DNA of 64,000 nucleotides from Rhodobacterales bacterium (GTDB taxonomy: Bacteria > Pseudomonadota > Alphaproteobacteria > Rhizobiales > Stappiaceae), in the NCBI GenBank assembly GCA_008107755.1, contig VIRH01000072.1:221268-285267 (forward strand), given 5' to 3'. Of the stretch, positions 9,002 to 17,990 are shown one piece after another. A program made the position numbers and the translations under genes. Positions within the stretch are counted from its first letter, which is position 1. Each line of letters starts with the position of its first letter. Below the pieces are notes generated by a model, which was not told the DNA's origin, did no database searches, and saw nothing but the letters and a program-made list of their open reading frames with translations.

Positions 9002-10102
9002 CTAGAGGAGTCGCGCCGGGTCGAGTGCACTGACGACATGTGCCGGAAGTTCGCTGGAAAGTCCAAGGCAAAGATCTGCCGTCAGGCGCGAAAGCGCCGG
9101 TGCGGTCTGAACGCCGTAACCGCCCTGCCCCGCAAGCCAGAAAAACCCTTCGGCATCCGGAGCGAACCCGACCACCGGCGTGCGGTCGCGTACAAAACTG
9201 CGAAGGCCCGCCCAGCTTCGCTCGACCCGTGTCACGGGCATGGTGACCGCCTGTTCGAAGCGGTGCAGCCCTTCGGCCAGCACCATGTCATCGGGCCAGG
9301 CGTCATGCGGCTCGACCGGATCCTCATCCGCCGGCGAGACCATCAGCTTGCCTGCATCTGGCTTGGCGTACCAGCTTTCAGATGCACTGGCGACAAGAGG
9401 CCAGCCTGTGACGTCGACGCCCTCTGGTGGCGGCAGGATTGCCGCGGACCGCCGCATCGGCACAAGGCCGACCTTGGCAACGCCTGCACGTTCCGCAATC
9501 ACGTCCGCCCAGGCACCCGCAGCGTTGACGATCACCGGCGCCTCGAATGTGCCGGCGGGCGTCTCGACCCGCCAGACACCACCGGTGCGGCTGATCGTCT
9601 GAGCCTGCGCGTTCGTGACGAAGCGGGCCCCGTTGCGCCGCGCGAGGCGCGCGAAGCCCTGAAGCAGCCTGTCGACGTCGATATCCTGCGCCGCTCGTTC
9701 GATGGCCGCCGCCAAGATGGTCTCCCGGCGCAGCAGCGGAAACAACTCCACGGCCTGATCAGGTGTCAGCACCTCCATGCCGTCCGCCCCTTTCAGATAG
9801 GCGTTGAAGGCATCGAGTTCCGTTTCCTCCGCAATCAGCATTTCGCCGCGCGGCGTCAGCAGGCTTTCCTCGCAGATCCCTTCGGGATGACGCAGCACCG
9901 GCTCAGAGGCCGCATTCAGCGTCCGCAGGGTCTCGTTTCCATAGTTGCGGATGTAGATGGCCGCCGACCGTCCGGTCGCGTGCCTCCCGAGCGCATCTTC
10001 CGCTTCCAGGACGATGACGGACCCCGCCGACGAGAGCCGCGCCGCCGCGCCGGTGCCGGCGATACCGCCGCCAATGATCAAGAAATCGGCGCTGCCGCTC
10101 AT
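9002..10102 (-). CDS. FAD-dependent D-amino-acid dehydrogenase, DauA-like
   Basis: A 366-residue DAO-superfamily flavoprotein. The FAD dinucleotide motif IIGGGIAGTGAA is at the N-terminus. The remainder tracks the D-arginine dehydrogenase DauA pattern closely as I recall it: HATGRSAA, then a substrate domain with YAKPDAGKLMVSPAD, and C-terminal WAGLRSFVRDRTPVVG and FFWLAGQGGYGVQT. Such enzymes oxidise D-arginine and other D-amino acids or amines to imino acids, passing electrons to the respiratory chain. The start overlaps the amidohydrolase stop by 4 bases (ATGA). RidA next door would clear the imine product. The true substrate may be a polyamine-derived amine. Confidence 0.85.
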   Translation of the reverse strand: MSGSADFLIIGGGIAGTGAAARLSSAGSVIVLEAEDALGRHATGRSAAIYIRNYGNETLRTLNAASEPVLRHPEGICEESLLTPRGEMLIAEETELDAFNAYLKGADGMEVLTPDQAVELFPLLRRETILAAAIERAAQDIDVDRLLQGFARLARRNGARFVTNAQAQTISRTGGVWRVETPAGTFEAPVIVNAAGAWADVIAERAGVAKVGLVPMRRSAAILPPPEGVDVTGWPLVASASESWYAKPDAGKLMVSPADEDPVEPHDAWPDDMVLAEGLHRFEQAVTMPVTRVERSWAGLRSFVRDRTPVVGFAPDAEGFFWLAGQGGYGVQTAPALSRLTADLCLGLSSELPAHVVSALDPARLL

Positions 10103-11121
10103 GCGCTTTGGTATCCGTTCAGAATGCTCGTCAGGTTTCGGCCGAGATCATCGGACAGATAGCCGCCCTCCTGCACGAAGAGAACCGGCACCCCGAAGCG
10201 CGCGATCGCTTCACCGATACGGGCAAAGCCGGGCGTCGTCACCGCGAGCCCCTTAAACGGATCGTTTTCATGAGCATCGAGGCCCAGCGCAACCACCAGC
10301 ACGTCTGCTCCAAAAGCCCGTACATGAGAAAGAGCGGTCGCAAGTGTCTTCAGATAATCCTCATCCCCGGTTCCACGCGGCAGGGGCAGGTTCAGATTGT
10401 AGCCCCGCCCGGCCCCTTCGCCGCGCTCATGCGCATGCCCCCAGAAGAAAGGGTAGAACCGCGCCGGATCTGCATGGATCGACACCGTCAGCACGTCGCC
10501 GCGCTCATAGAAGATCCCTTGCGTTCCGTTGCCATGATGGACGTCGATATCGAGGATCGCGGGTCTGTGACCCGCAGCGAGCAGTCTTTCGGCGGCAATT
10601 CCGGAGTTGTTGAAAAAGCAGAACCCGCCGGCGAGATCGCCGAAGGCATGGTGCCCGGGTGGTCGGCTCAGCACATAAAGCGCCTGCTCGCCATCGTGCA
10701 GCCTGTCCACGCCCTCGATCGCGCTCTGCGCCGACCAGTAGGCGGCCTCCCATGTTCCGGCGGAGATGGGGCAGGAGGTATCGGCCTGATGAAAGCCGGC
10801 CTGCCCGACTGCGGACCGCGGATAGCTTGCCGTGCGCCGGTCGGGATGAACATTCGGGATGACCTCGTCGGCCGAACCTTCAATGTGTTTCCAGCGCGCG
10901 TGGATGGTTTCCAGAAACACCAGATATTCGGCGGTATGAAGCGCAGCGATCGGGCCGAGGCCATGATCCACGGGGGCGTCGAACGAGCACCCCGCCGTCT
11001 CCGCCCCTTGCCTCAGAACGTCGATCCTCTTCGGCTGTTCCGGGTTGGGGTAGAGCGTTCCGTTTGCCATGAAGTGCTTGGGGTCGTGCACCCGCTGGCG
11101 CTCATCGAATATGGCTTTCAT
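10099..11121 (-). CDS. Acetylpolyamine amidohydrolase (class II HDAC-like)
   Basis: A 340-residue zinc-dependent deacetylase of the arginase/HDAC fold, the same length as Mycoplana-type acetylpolyamine amidohydrolase. Visible active-site elements are the His dyad in RPPGHHA (His157-158), zinc ligands Asp193 and His195 in DIDVHHGNGT, the third zinc Asp in GLDAHENDP and the catalytic Tyr in QEGGY. It removes acetyl groups from N-acetylated polyamines or similar amides in the cytoplasm. It overlaps both neighbours by 4 bases, so translation is coupled to the GNAT acetyltransferase upstream and the dehydrogenase downstream. The polyamine substrate is inferred from family and the PotABCD-type transporter. 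Confidence 0.87.
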   Translation of the reverse strand: MKAIFDERQRVHDPKHFMANGTLYPNPEQPKRIDVLRQGAETAGCSFDAPVDHGLGPIAALHTAEYLVFLETIHARWKHIEGSADEVIPNVHPDRRTASYPRSAVGQAGFHQADTSCPISAGTWEAAYWSAQSAIEGVDRLHDGEQALYVLSRPPGHHAFGDLAGGFCFFNNSGIAAERLLAAGHRPAILDIDVHHGNGTQGIFYERGDVLTVSIHADPARFYPFFWGHAHERGEGAGRGYNLNLPLPRGTGDEDYLKTLATALSHVRAFGADVLVVALGLDAHENDPFKGLAVTTPGFARIGEAIARFGVPVLFVQEGGYLSDDLGRNLTSILNGYQSA

Positions 11122-11609
11122 GGAAGTTCCTTCACGGCAGTCAGGGGGGCTCCGGCAAGGGTGAGCCAGGTCTCGCCGGGGTTGCTGATGAAGCCGAGCC
11201 GGTCATAGACGGCTCGTGCAGCGGGGTTGCTTTCGTAGACGGCAAGCCGGAGAAACCCAATACTCCAGCCCGTTGGCATGTGGTTGATGGCGGCCGACAG
11301 CAGGCGCTTTCCAAGACCTTTTCCCCGCGCGTCCGTCGAGACCCAGAGGTCGGAGACATAGAGCCCCGACGCCGCGCGTGTGGTCGAGAACACCGGCGAA
11401 CAGACGATTGCACCGACCACCGCCCCTGTTGCTTCCTCTTCGGCGAGGAGCGCACGAAAGGCCGCTTCCGGTCCGAAGCCATGCCTCAGAAGATCTTCGG
11501 CAGTTGCCCCGTGCCGGTCGCCGAGTTCCTCCGACAGAGAGGTCAGAGCGTCGTTCAGCCTCTTGGCGTCCGCGCGCTCAGCGCGCCGGATTCTGATTGC
11601 GCCGGTCAT
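11118..11609 (-). CDS. GNAT-family N-acetyltransferase
   Basis: A 163-residue single-domain GNAT. The acetyl-CoA pyrophosphate-binding motif is RGKGLGKRLLSAA (near residue 100), followed by the beta-5/alpha-4 region LRLAVYESNPAARAVYDRLGF. The length is normal for the family. It sits one base from the BKACE gene and overlaps the acetylpolyamine amidohydrolase by 4 bases. An acetyltransferase and a deacetylase side by side suggest that an N-acetyl intermediate is made and removed in this pathway. The amine acceptor is not identifiable from sequence. Confidence 0.85.
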   Translation of the reverse strand: MTGAIRIRRAERADAKRLNDALTSLSEELGDRHGATAEDLLRHGFGPEAAFRALLAEEEATGAVVGAIVCSPVFSTTRAASGLYVSDLWVSTDARGKGLGKRLLSAAINHMPTGWSIGFLRLAVYESNPAARAVYDRLGFISNPGETWLTLAGAPLTAVKELP

Positions 11610-12539
11610 CTAGAAGGCCGTCCTGTCCGCGCCCTTCAGACCCAGCATCTGCCGTGCCTCGTCCGGCGCCGCAACAGAGCGGCCGAGCCGCTCGACAATC
11701 TCGCGGATGCGCGTGACCTGCTGCGCGTTCGAATGCGCCAGCGTGCCCTTGTCGATATAGAGACTGTCTTCCAGCCCGACACGCACATGCCCGCCCATCG
11801 CCGCCGCGAGTGTCGCAAACGGGATCTGCTGGCGACCGGCGGCAAGAACGGAGAACATGTAGTCATCGCCGAACAGCTTGTCCGCCATACGCTTCATGTG
11901 CTGCAGATTTTCCGGGTCGGCGCCGATGCCACCGAGAACGCCGAAGACGAACTGGATGAAGAACGGCGCCTTGACCAAGCCCCGATCGGCAAAGTGGCGC
12001 AGCATGTAGAGGTGGCCGACATCGTAGCATTCGAACTCGAAACGCGCACCGCGATCTCGCCCGAGCCGCGTCAGCACCTCGCCGATATCGCGCGGCGTGT
12101 TCTTGAAGACGAGGTCGTCGGAAGTCTCCAGAAACGACTTTTCCCAGTCGTGTTTCCAGTCGCTGTATCGGGTCGCCATCGGATAGAGCGCGAAATTCAT
12201 CGTGCCCATGTTGAGGGAGCACATTTCCGGTTCGGCCGCCTCCGGCGCCGCGAGACGCTCGTCCAGTGTCATGATCGCGCTGCCGCCGGTGCTGATGTTG
12301 ACCACCGCGCTCGTCGCCTGCTTGATGACCGGCAGAAAGCCCATGAAATGTTCCGGGCGCGCCGAGGGGTGCCCGGTCTGCGGATCGCGGGCATGCAGGT
12401 GCAGGATGGCGGCTCCCGCATCGGCAGCCCCGATGGCCCCGTCCGCGATCTCCTGCGCAGTCACGGGCAGATGCGGCGACATGGTCGGCGTATGAATGGA
12501 GCCGGTGACGGCACAGGTGATGATGATCTTGTCGGTCAT
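11610..12539 (-). CDS. BKACE-family beta-keto acid cleavage enzyme (DUF849)
   Basis: A 309-residue TIM-barrel enzyme. The zinc-binding HLHARDP motif (His47, His49), the IITCAVTGS start and the VGLEDSLY segment near the C-terminus are typical of the BKACE/DUF849 family. Its members condense a beta-keto acid with acetyl-CoA and split it into acetoacetate and a new acyl-CoA; Kce of lysine fermentation is the known example. The ATG at 12539 is chosen because it begins the conserved MTDKIIITCAVTG; an upstream extension would enter the aminotransferase gene. After transamination and oxidation of an amine, a beta-keto acid product would be a reasonable substrate here, but that is inference. Confidence 0.88.
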   Translation of the reverse strand: MTDKIIITCAVTGSIHTPTMSPHLPVTAQEIADGAIGAADAGAAILHLHARDPQTGHPSARPEHFMGFLPVIKQATSAVVNISTGGSAIMTLDERLAAPEAAEPEMCSLNMGTMNFALYPMATRYSDWKHDWEKSFLETSDDLVFKNTPRDIGEVLTRLGRDRGARFEFECYDVGHLYMLRHFADRGLVKAPFFIQFVFGVLGGIGADPENLQHMKRMADKLFGDDYMFSVLAAGRQQIPFATLAAAMGGHVRVGLEDSLYIDKGTLAHSNAQQVTRIREIVERLGRSVAAPDEARQMLGLKGADRTAF

Positions 12540-12562
12540 GTTCTTGTTGTTCCCAGCCTGTG

Positions 12563-13915
12563 TCAGCCGGCCTTCCGTTGCCCTGCCATCGTGCTCGCGA
12601 AGGCGGCGAGAGACGCGTCCAGAACCTCCAGGATTTCCGAGACATGGGTCGACGTCGCGATCATCGGCGGGCACACCAGGAAATGATCGCCCTCGTATCC
12701 GCCGCGTGTGCGGCGCGAATAGATGATCAGCCCCCGGTCGTAGGCAATGTCCACGAGCGCATTGTAGGCGTTGAGTTCGCGTGGAAGAGGCGCGAGCGTT
12801 TCGCGGTCGCTGACGAGTTCGAACGCAAGCAGAAGCCCCTTGCCGCGCACATCACCGACGATCGCGTGTTTCGCCATCAGGCCTTCCAGCCCGGACTTCA
12901 GCTCCGCGCCGATCCCGTCCGCATTCGCCACCATGCCTTCGCGCTCGATCTCTTCCAGAACGGCAAGGCCGGCCGCGCAGGCAAGCGGGTTTCCGGCATA
13001 GGTGAACCCGTGCAGGAAGCCGCCGTCGTTGAGGACATTCTCCACGATGTCGTTATGGGCGACCATGGCGCCAAGCGGCGCGTAGCCAGCGGCAAAGCCC
13101 TTGGAGATGACGAGAATATCGGGCTCGACGTCCCAGTGCTCGGCGGCGAAGAATTTTCCCGTGCGGCCGCCACCCGACATCACCTCGTCGTGTATGAGAA
13201 GCACGCCGTATCGGCTGCAGATCTCGCGGATGCGCTTCATGTATCCAGCGGGCGGCACCAGGGCGCCGGTTGACGCGCCGCCGACCGGTTCGACGATAAA
13301 CGCCAGAACCGTCTCGGGCCCCTCGGCGAGAATACGCTCCTCCAGCATGTCGGCATAATGAAGCCCCGTCGCCTCGTCGTCCGGGTCGAGACCGTCGAGA
13401 TAGGCGCGCGGTGCCGGGATTTTCGGCATGGCGCGCATCATCGGGTCGAAGGCGGCGGTCAGCGGCGCGTAGCCGGTGAGCGCAAGAGCGCCGAGCGTGC
13501 AACCGTGATAGCTTGGATATCGGGAGATCACCTTCCAGCGCTGTGCCTCACCGATGGCGATGGCATTCTGGCGCGCAAGCTTGATGGCGCTTTCCACCGC
13601 TTCCGATCCGCCGGAAACAAAGAAAACCTTTTCCATGCCGTCCGGCGCGAGAGCCGCGGTCTTCGCCGCCAGCTTCTCCGCCGGCTCTGTCTCGAAGTGA
13701 AGTCGGTAGCCGAAGGTGGATTTCTCCATCTGGCGACGCATCGCCTCCAGCACATTCTGGTTGGAATGACCAATGTTGCAGACCATCGCGCCCGACGAAC
13801 CGTCGAGATAGCGCTTGCCGTCGACATCCCACATGTAGACGCCGTGCGCCTGATCCAGGGTCGGCCTGCGCAGACGGCTTTGATAGAAGAGATGGGATTT
13901 GGCAGGTTTGCTCAT
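12563..13915 (-). CDS. Class III PLP-dependent aminotransferase
   Basis: A 450-residue fold-type I aminotransferase of the omega-amino-acid/polyamine group. The PLP Schiff-base lysine is Lys272 in VISKGFAAGYAPLG. The cofactor Asp lies in IHDEVMSG (Asp243), the phosphate-binding segment is FFVSGGSEAVESAIK, and the HGFTYAGNPLACAA segment contributes from the other subunit. The family moves the terminal amino group of putrescine, GABA, beta-alanine or taurine to pyruvate or 2-oxoglutarate. Its start overlaps the PotA-type stop by 4 bases, tying catabolism to uptake. The exact donor is unknown. Confidence 0.9.
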   Translation of the reverse strand: MSKPAKSHLFYQSRLRRPTLDQAHGVYMWDVDGKRYLDGSSGAMVCNIGHSNQNVLEAMRRQMEKSTFGYRLHFETEPAEKLAAKTAALAPDGMEKVFFVSGGSEAVESAIKLARQNAIAIGEAQRWKVISRYPSYHGCTLGALALTGYAPLTAAFDPMMRAMPKIPAPRAYLDGLDPDDEATGLHYADMLEERILAEGPETVLAFIVEPVGGASTGALVPPAGYMKRIREICSRYGVLLIHDEVMSGGGRTGKFFAAEHWDVEPDILVISKGFAAGYAPLGAMVAHNDIVENVLNDGGFLHGFTYAGNPLACAAGLAVLEEIEREGMVANADGIGAELKSGLEGLMAKHAIVGDVRGKGLLLAFELVSDRETLAPLPRELNAYNALVDIAYDRGLIIYSRRTRGGYEGDHFLVCPPMIATSTHVSEILEVLDASLAAFASTMAGQRKAG

Positions 13916-14997
13916 CTTGTCTTTTCCGGAAGCGCCGCGCAGTCACGCGGACGAAAGCGCAGGCTGACGGTCTGCCCCTCGCCGAAGGGCCGCTCGTCGA
14001 TCATGTTGATGGCTTGAAAACGGACGTCCCCACTGCGCAGGAAATAGCGTGCGGCCTGGCCCTGATAGTCGACGGCCTCGACCACGCCCTCCAGCGAGAC
14101 CCTTTCATCTGTTGGCGCATCGCCAGCAACGACGATCAGCTTTTCCGCTCTCAGAACGAATTTCGCGGCACCTTCCCCGTCAAGGTGAGGCGTCTTTTCC
14201 CGCGGCACCTCGACATCACCTATGCCGGCGACGGCGAGCCGTGCGGTGGTCTGGTCCAGCCCCGTGCAGCGGGCATCGAGAATGTTGGACGTTCCGAGAA
14301 ACCTGGCGACGAATTCACTTGCCGGTGTGTTGTAGACGTCTTCCGGCGTCCCGACCTGCTCGACCCGCCCGTTCGACATCACCACCAGCCGATCCGACAT
14401 CGCGAGGGCCTCTGACTGGTCGTGGGTGACGAACACCGTCGTGACGCCGATCTGGTGCTGGATACGCTTCAGTTCCACGCGCATGTCCTCGCGCAGGTTT
14501 GCGTCCAGCGCCGACAGTGGCTCGTCCAGAAGCAGGACGTCAGGCTCGATCACGATGGCCCGTGCCAGCGCGATCCTCTGCTGCTGGCCGCCGGACAGTT
14601 CGCGCGGATAGCGGCTGCCGACCTGCGGCAGCTGCACCAGGTCCAGCGCGCTCTTCACCTTCTTGTCCATATCCGCCCGCGAGACGTCCCGATATTTCAG
14701 CCCGAAGGCGACGTTTTCCGCTACCGTCTTGTGGGGGAACAGAGCGTAGTTCTGGAACACCAGCCCGAGATTGCGCTTATGGATCGGCACATCGTTGACG
14801 CGTTTGCCCCGGATCGTGATGTCGCCTTCGCTCGGGTCGAGCAGGCCGGCGATCATCCGCAAGGTGGTGGTCTTGCCGCAGCCGGACGGGCCGAGCAGCG
14901 TCACGAAGCTGCCATCGGGAATCTCCATCGACATGCGGTGCACCGCCGTCACCGCGCCGAAGCGTTTCACGATATTGCTCAGGTTTACAGCACTCAC
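13912..14997 (-). CDS. Polyamine-type ABC transporter ATPase, PotA-like
   Basis: A 361-residue ATPase with Walker A GPSGCGKTT (36-44), the Q-loop region QNYALFPHKTV, signature LSGGQQQRIALARA, Walker B LLLDEPLSALD and a C-terminal TOBE/MOP regulatory domain from about residue 240. The GTG at 14997 is preferred because GGAG lies seven bases upstream and residues then match the family start; a longer frame reading back through the terminator is not credible. It energises the PotB/PotC-type permeases encoded upstream. The ligand class (spermidine, putrescine or another cationic or compatible solute) is inferred. Confidence 0.9.
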   Translation of the reverse strand: MSAVNLSNIVKRFGAVTAVHRMSMEIPDGSFVTLLGPSGCGKTTTLRMIAGLLDPSEGDITIRGKRVNDVPIHKRNLGLVFQNYALFPHKTVAENVAFGLKYRDVSRADMDKKVKSALDLVQLPQVGSRYPRELSGGQQQRIALARAIVIEPDVLLLDEPLSALDANLREDMRVELKRIQHQIGVTTVFVTHDQSEALAMSDRLVVMSNGRVEQVGTPEDVYNTPASEFVARFLGTSNILDARCTGLDQTTARLAVAGIGDVEVPREKTPHLDGEGAAKFVLRAEKLIVVAGDAPTDERVSLEGVVEAVDYQGQAARYFLRSGDVRFQAINMIDERPFGEGQTVSLRFRPRDCAALPEKTR

Positions 14998-15019
14998 ACG
15001 CGTACTCCGCCGTGTGTTG

Positions 15020-15061
15020 AAAAAAAATGCGGCCTCCCGCTCACCGCGGCAAACGGGAGGC
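15020..15061 (-). terminator. Intrinsic terminator/attenuator after polyamine-binding protein
   Basis: Read on the minus strand, GCCTCCCG (from 15061) pairs with CGGGAGGC (to 15032) and is followed by CGCA and a run of eight T (15027-15020). This is a classic Rho-independent shape. It sits in the 80-bp space between the binding-protein stop and the PotA-type start, so it probably acts as a leaky internal terminator that lets the binding protein be made in excess. Confidence 0.8.
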
Positions 15062-15077
15062 GCAGCTGATGGGCGGC

Positions 15078-16217
15078 CTAGTAGCCTTTCTGGATCCGGC
15101 CGAACATTTTCGACCATTCCTGCTCATGGCCGTTCCAGTAGGTCGGATCGGCAAAGGTGAGCCCGTCCAGAGTGCCAGTCGGATCGAAGGCCGGCAGTTT
15201 CGGGATCTTCTCGCCAAGGTTCACCTTGGTCGGATCAAGTGCCGGCGGATAGCTCTGGCCTTCCGCGACCGCGATGGAGGTTTCCGGCGCGAGCATGAAG
15301 TTGAGGAGTTCCTCGCAAGCCGCCATCGGCGACCCCTTGATGACGAACAGGCATTCCTGCCAGCCGAAACCGTTGGGCGGATCGATGTAGCCGATATCGT
15401 GCCCCTGCTCCTGCAGCGCATAGATGCGTCCCGACCAGCCTTCGGTCACATAGATTTCCTCCTCGGCGAGAAGGCTCATCAGCTCCGCCCCAGAGGTCCA
15501 GTATTTCAGCAGGAGATCGCGGTTGGTGCGGATCGCATTCCAGACGGCTTCCATGTCGGTCGCATTGTTGGGGTCCTGATCCGTCTGCAGCGAGCCGTAC
15601 CAGATCCGGGTACGCCAGTCCGCCCAGCCGCCGATCTTGCCCTTGTAGGCTTCGTCGATCAGCAGCTTCGCACCCTTCTCCTTCGCTTCCTCGTCGGAGA
15701 TGTATTTCCTGTTATAGGCGATGCCGGTGGTGCCATAATCATAAGGCACGCACGACAGCGACCCGTCCGTTACCTTCCGGAAGACATCGGTCAGTTTCGG
15801 AATGACGAACTGCAGGTTCGGGATCTTGCTTTCGTCCAGCTCGGAATTCAGCCCGAGCCCCGCATAGCGGGCATAATCGAAGACGCCGGAAAGGTGGGCG
15901 ATGTTGTATTCGCCCGGCTGGCTCGCCTTGACGCGCGACAGATATTCGTCGCCGCCACCGAACGTTCCGTCGACGACGGTGATGCCCGTTTTTTCGGTGA
16001 AGGGATCAAAGGCGTACTTGCGGAAGGCCTCCGAAACCACACCGCCCCAGCCGTCGAAGCGCACCTGCTCGGTAGCCGCGAAGGCGTACCGGGCGAATGG
16101 CGTCTGGAGGCCGTATGCCAGCCCCGCCGCCCCGATCAGTCCCAGAAACTTTCGTCGGTCGAGATCGCCGTTCAGATAACGTTCGCGCAGCCGTTCGTAT
16201 CGTTTGGTATCGTCCAT
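15078..16217 (-). CDS. Polyamine-type extracellular solute-binding protein (Tat signal)
   Basis: A 379-residue family-1/PotD-like binding protein. It carries a twin-arginine signal (DRRKFLGLIGAAGLAYG, Arg21-Arg22) and likely cleavage after AFA. The mature part has the PotD-like DGTFGGGDEYLSRVKA, VPYDYGTTGIAYN and GWSGRIYALQEQG segments. The ATG at 16217, with GGGGA just upstream, is preferred to a TTG four codons earlier. Tat export implies that it folds in the cytoplasm before transport, less usual for a PotD homologue. It would deliver a polyamine-like ligand to the PotBC-type permeases. Confidence 0.88.
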   Translation of the reverse strand: MDDTKRYERLRERYLNGDLDRRKFLGLIGAAGLAYGLQTPFARYAFAATEQVRFDGWGGVVSEAFRKYAFDPFTEKTGITVVDGTFGGGDEYLSRVKASQPGEYNIAHLSGVFDYARYAGLGLNSELDESKIPNLQFVIPKLTDVFRKVTDGSLSCVPYDYGTTGIAYNRKYISDEEAKEKGAKLLIDEAYKGKIGGWADWRTRIWYGSLQTDQDPNNATDMEAVWNAIRTNRDLLLKYWTSGAELMSLLAEEEIYVTEGWSGRIYALQEQGHDIGYIDPPNGFGWQECLFVIKGSPMAACEELLNFMLAPETSIAVAEGQSYPPALDPTKVNLGEKIPKLPAFDPTGTLDGLTFADPTYWNGHEQEWSKMFGRIQKGY

Positions 16218-16264
16218 CTCATTCCCCAATTCCGGTTGGTTTCATCTTAGTGATTGGCGCGGTT

Positions 16265-17050
16265 CTATTTGCCGCGCTGCATTGCCATGCGCCGTGCGAC
16301 TGCCATGCCGAGCAAGGGCAGCCCCACGGTCAAAAGGATCATCACGGTGCCGAGCGCGTTGATCTCCGGCGAGATCGAGTTGCGCAACATGGCGAAAATC
16401 TGGGTCGGAACGGTCTCGACGCCTCCCGGCTTCCAGAACAGCGTCCCGGTGATGTCGTCGAAGCTGATGGTGAAAGCGAACAGCATGCCGGCGAAGACGG
16501 CTGGCGCGAGCAGCGGCAGGGTGATCTGGAAGAACGCCTGGACCGGGTTCGCACCGAGACTGATCGCCGCTTCCTCGTAGTCGCGGCGAATGCCGACGAG
16601 ACGGGCCTGCACCACCAGGATCACGAAGGGCAGCGTGAAGATCACATGCCCCATCAGGAGCAGAAGGAAGCTCTTGTTGATGGAAAGGGCGTTGAGAAAC
16701 AGGAGAAGCGCGACGGCCAGCACGACTTCCGGCACCAGAATCGGCGCGATCAGGAAGGTCGAGATCAGGTTGCGGCCGGCAACGTTGTAGCGCACCAGGG
16801 CAAGGCTCGCGAGAACACCAAGCGTCGTGGAGATGACGGCCGTCAGCGCCCCGAGAATGACCGACGTCCTGAAGGCCCGCAGGATGGCGTCGTTACCGGC
16901 CAGCTCCACGAACCAGCGGAAGGAAAAACCGGTCATTGGAAAATTGCCGAACTGGCTGGCATTGAAGCTCAGCAGAACGACCACCGCCACGGGCAGAAAC
17001 ATGAAGAGATAGACGAGCAGCGTCCAGCCGCGCACAAGTTGCCACCCCAT
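16265..17050 (-). CDS. Polyamine-type ABC permease, PotC-like
   Basis: A 261-residue inner-membrane permease with six predicted spans. The EAA docking loop is RRDYEEAAISLGANPVQAFF, and the family-typical FTISFDDITGTLFW near the end marks the PotC/PotI group. The ATG at 17050 overlaps the PotB-like stop by one base (TGATG). A longer upstream frame of low-complexity Arg/Ala residues was rejected as out-of-frame coding shadow. Confidence 0.9.
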   Translation of the reverse strand: MGWQLVRGWTLLVYLFMFLPVAVVVLLSFNASQFGNFPMTGFSFRWFVELAGNDAILRAFRTSVILGALTAVISTTLGVLASLALVRYNVAGRNLISTFLIAPILVPEVVLAVALLLFLNALSINKSFLLLLMGHVIFTLPFVILVVQARLVGIRRDYEEAAISLGANPVQAFFQITLPLLAPAVFAGMLFAFTISFDDITGTLFWKPGGVETVPTQIFAMLRNSISPEINALGTVMILLTVGLPLLGMAVARRMAMQRGK

Positions 17051-17916
17051 CAGCCGAGCCCCTTCATCAGTTGCCCCATGCCGAGGAAATGGTTGTAGAT
17101 GAGCACAAGGCTCCCGAGGATGGCGAGCAGCATCAGCGACAGCGCCGAGCCGAGCGGCCAGTTGAGCTGGGTGATGACCGCCTCGAAGACGAGGTTCGCG
17201 AACATCGCGTCGCGCGGACCACCCAGCACCAGCGGGGTGATGTAGGTGCCCGCGCTGAGCACGAAACACAGGAGGCCACCGGCGGCCAGGCCGGGCAGTG
17301 ACAACGGAAGTGTCACCTCGCGAAACGCCTGCCAGCGCGTCGACCCCAGCGAGCACGCTGCGTCTTCCAGCGAAACGTCGATCCCTTCCAGCGCCACATA
17401 GACATTGAGGATCATGAAGGGCAGCAGGAAATGGACAAGTCCAAGGATGACGGTGGTCTCGTTGTAGAGCATCTGCACCGGCTCATCGACGAAGCCGATG
17501 GTTTGCAACAGCCAGTTGAGCGCGCCGGAAACGCCGAGGATGTTGATCCAGGACATCGTTCTGATGATGTAGCTGATCCAGAACGGCAGCATCAGAAGAA
17601 GAAGAAGGATCGCCTTGTTGCCGCGGGAGCGCGCGATGAAATAGGCGGCCGGATAACCGACCAGCGCGCAGACCACCGTCGTGATCGCGGCGATGCGCAA
17701 CGTCGAAAGCAGAATGTCGCGGTAGAAGGCATCGCCGAGCGCCTCACGCCAGTTGTCGAGGTAGAACCCCGCCTGGTCGGCACCGGTGGCCGTGCGCAGC
17801 CAGAACGAATAGACGACGATGAAGGCAAGCGGAACAAAGAGAAGCAGTGTCACCGCCGTTAGTGCCGGTGACAGCAAGATCCATGGCTGACGCGCCTGGC
17901 GTGCTTCTATGCCCAT
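17050..17916 (-). CDS. Polyamine-type ABC permease, PotB-like
   Basis: A 288-residue permease and the first gene of the ten-gene operon. The first span is at about residues 12-35, followed by a periplasmic loop (RTATGADQAGFYLDNW) and five more spans. The EAA loop is around DVSLEDAACSLGSTRWQAF. The ATG at 17916 has GAGGGGA six bases upstream. Starting the operon with the permease rather than the binding protein is a less common order; the divergent LysR gene shares its promoter region. Confidence 0.9.
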   Translation of the reverse strand: MGIEARQARQPWILLSPALTAVTLLLFVPLAFIVVYSFWLRTATGADQAGFYLDNWREALGDAFYRDILLSTLRIAAITTVVCALVGYPAAYFIARSRGNKAILLLLLMLPFWISYIIRTMSWINILGVSGALNWLLQTIGFVDEPVQMLYNETTVILGLVHFLLPFMILNVYVALEGIDVSLEDAACSLGSTRWQAFREVTLPLSLPGLAAGGLLCFVLSAGTYITPLVLGGPRDAMFANLVFEAVITQLNWPLGSALSLMLLAILGSLVLIYNHFLGMGQLMKGLG

Positions 17917-17990
17917 CAAGGTCCCCTCGTTAGGGCGAGTGCCCGAAATGCCCTTGACGGAAGCGTCGCAAGAGTTGCTTCATAGAACAA

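Noticed and set aside
15027..16250. A 407-codon frame opposite the PotD-like gene
   Set aside because: No recognisable protein family and no ribosome site; the minus-strand gene has a clear signal peptide and family motifs.
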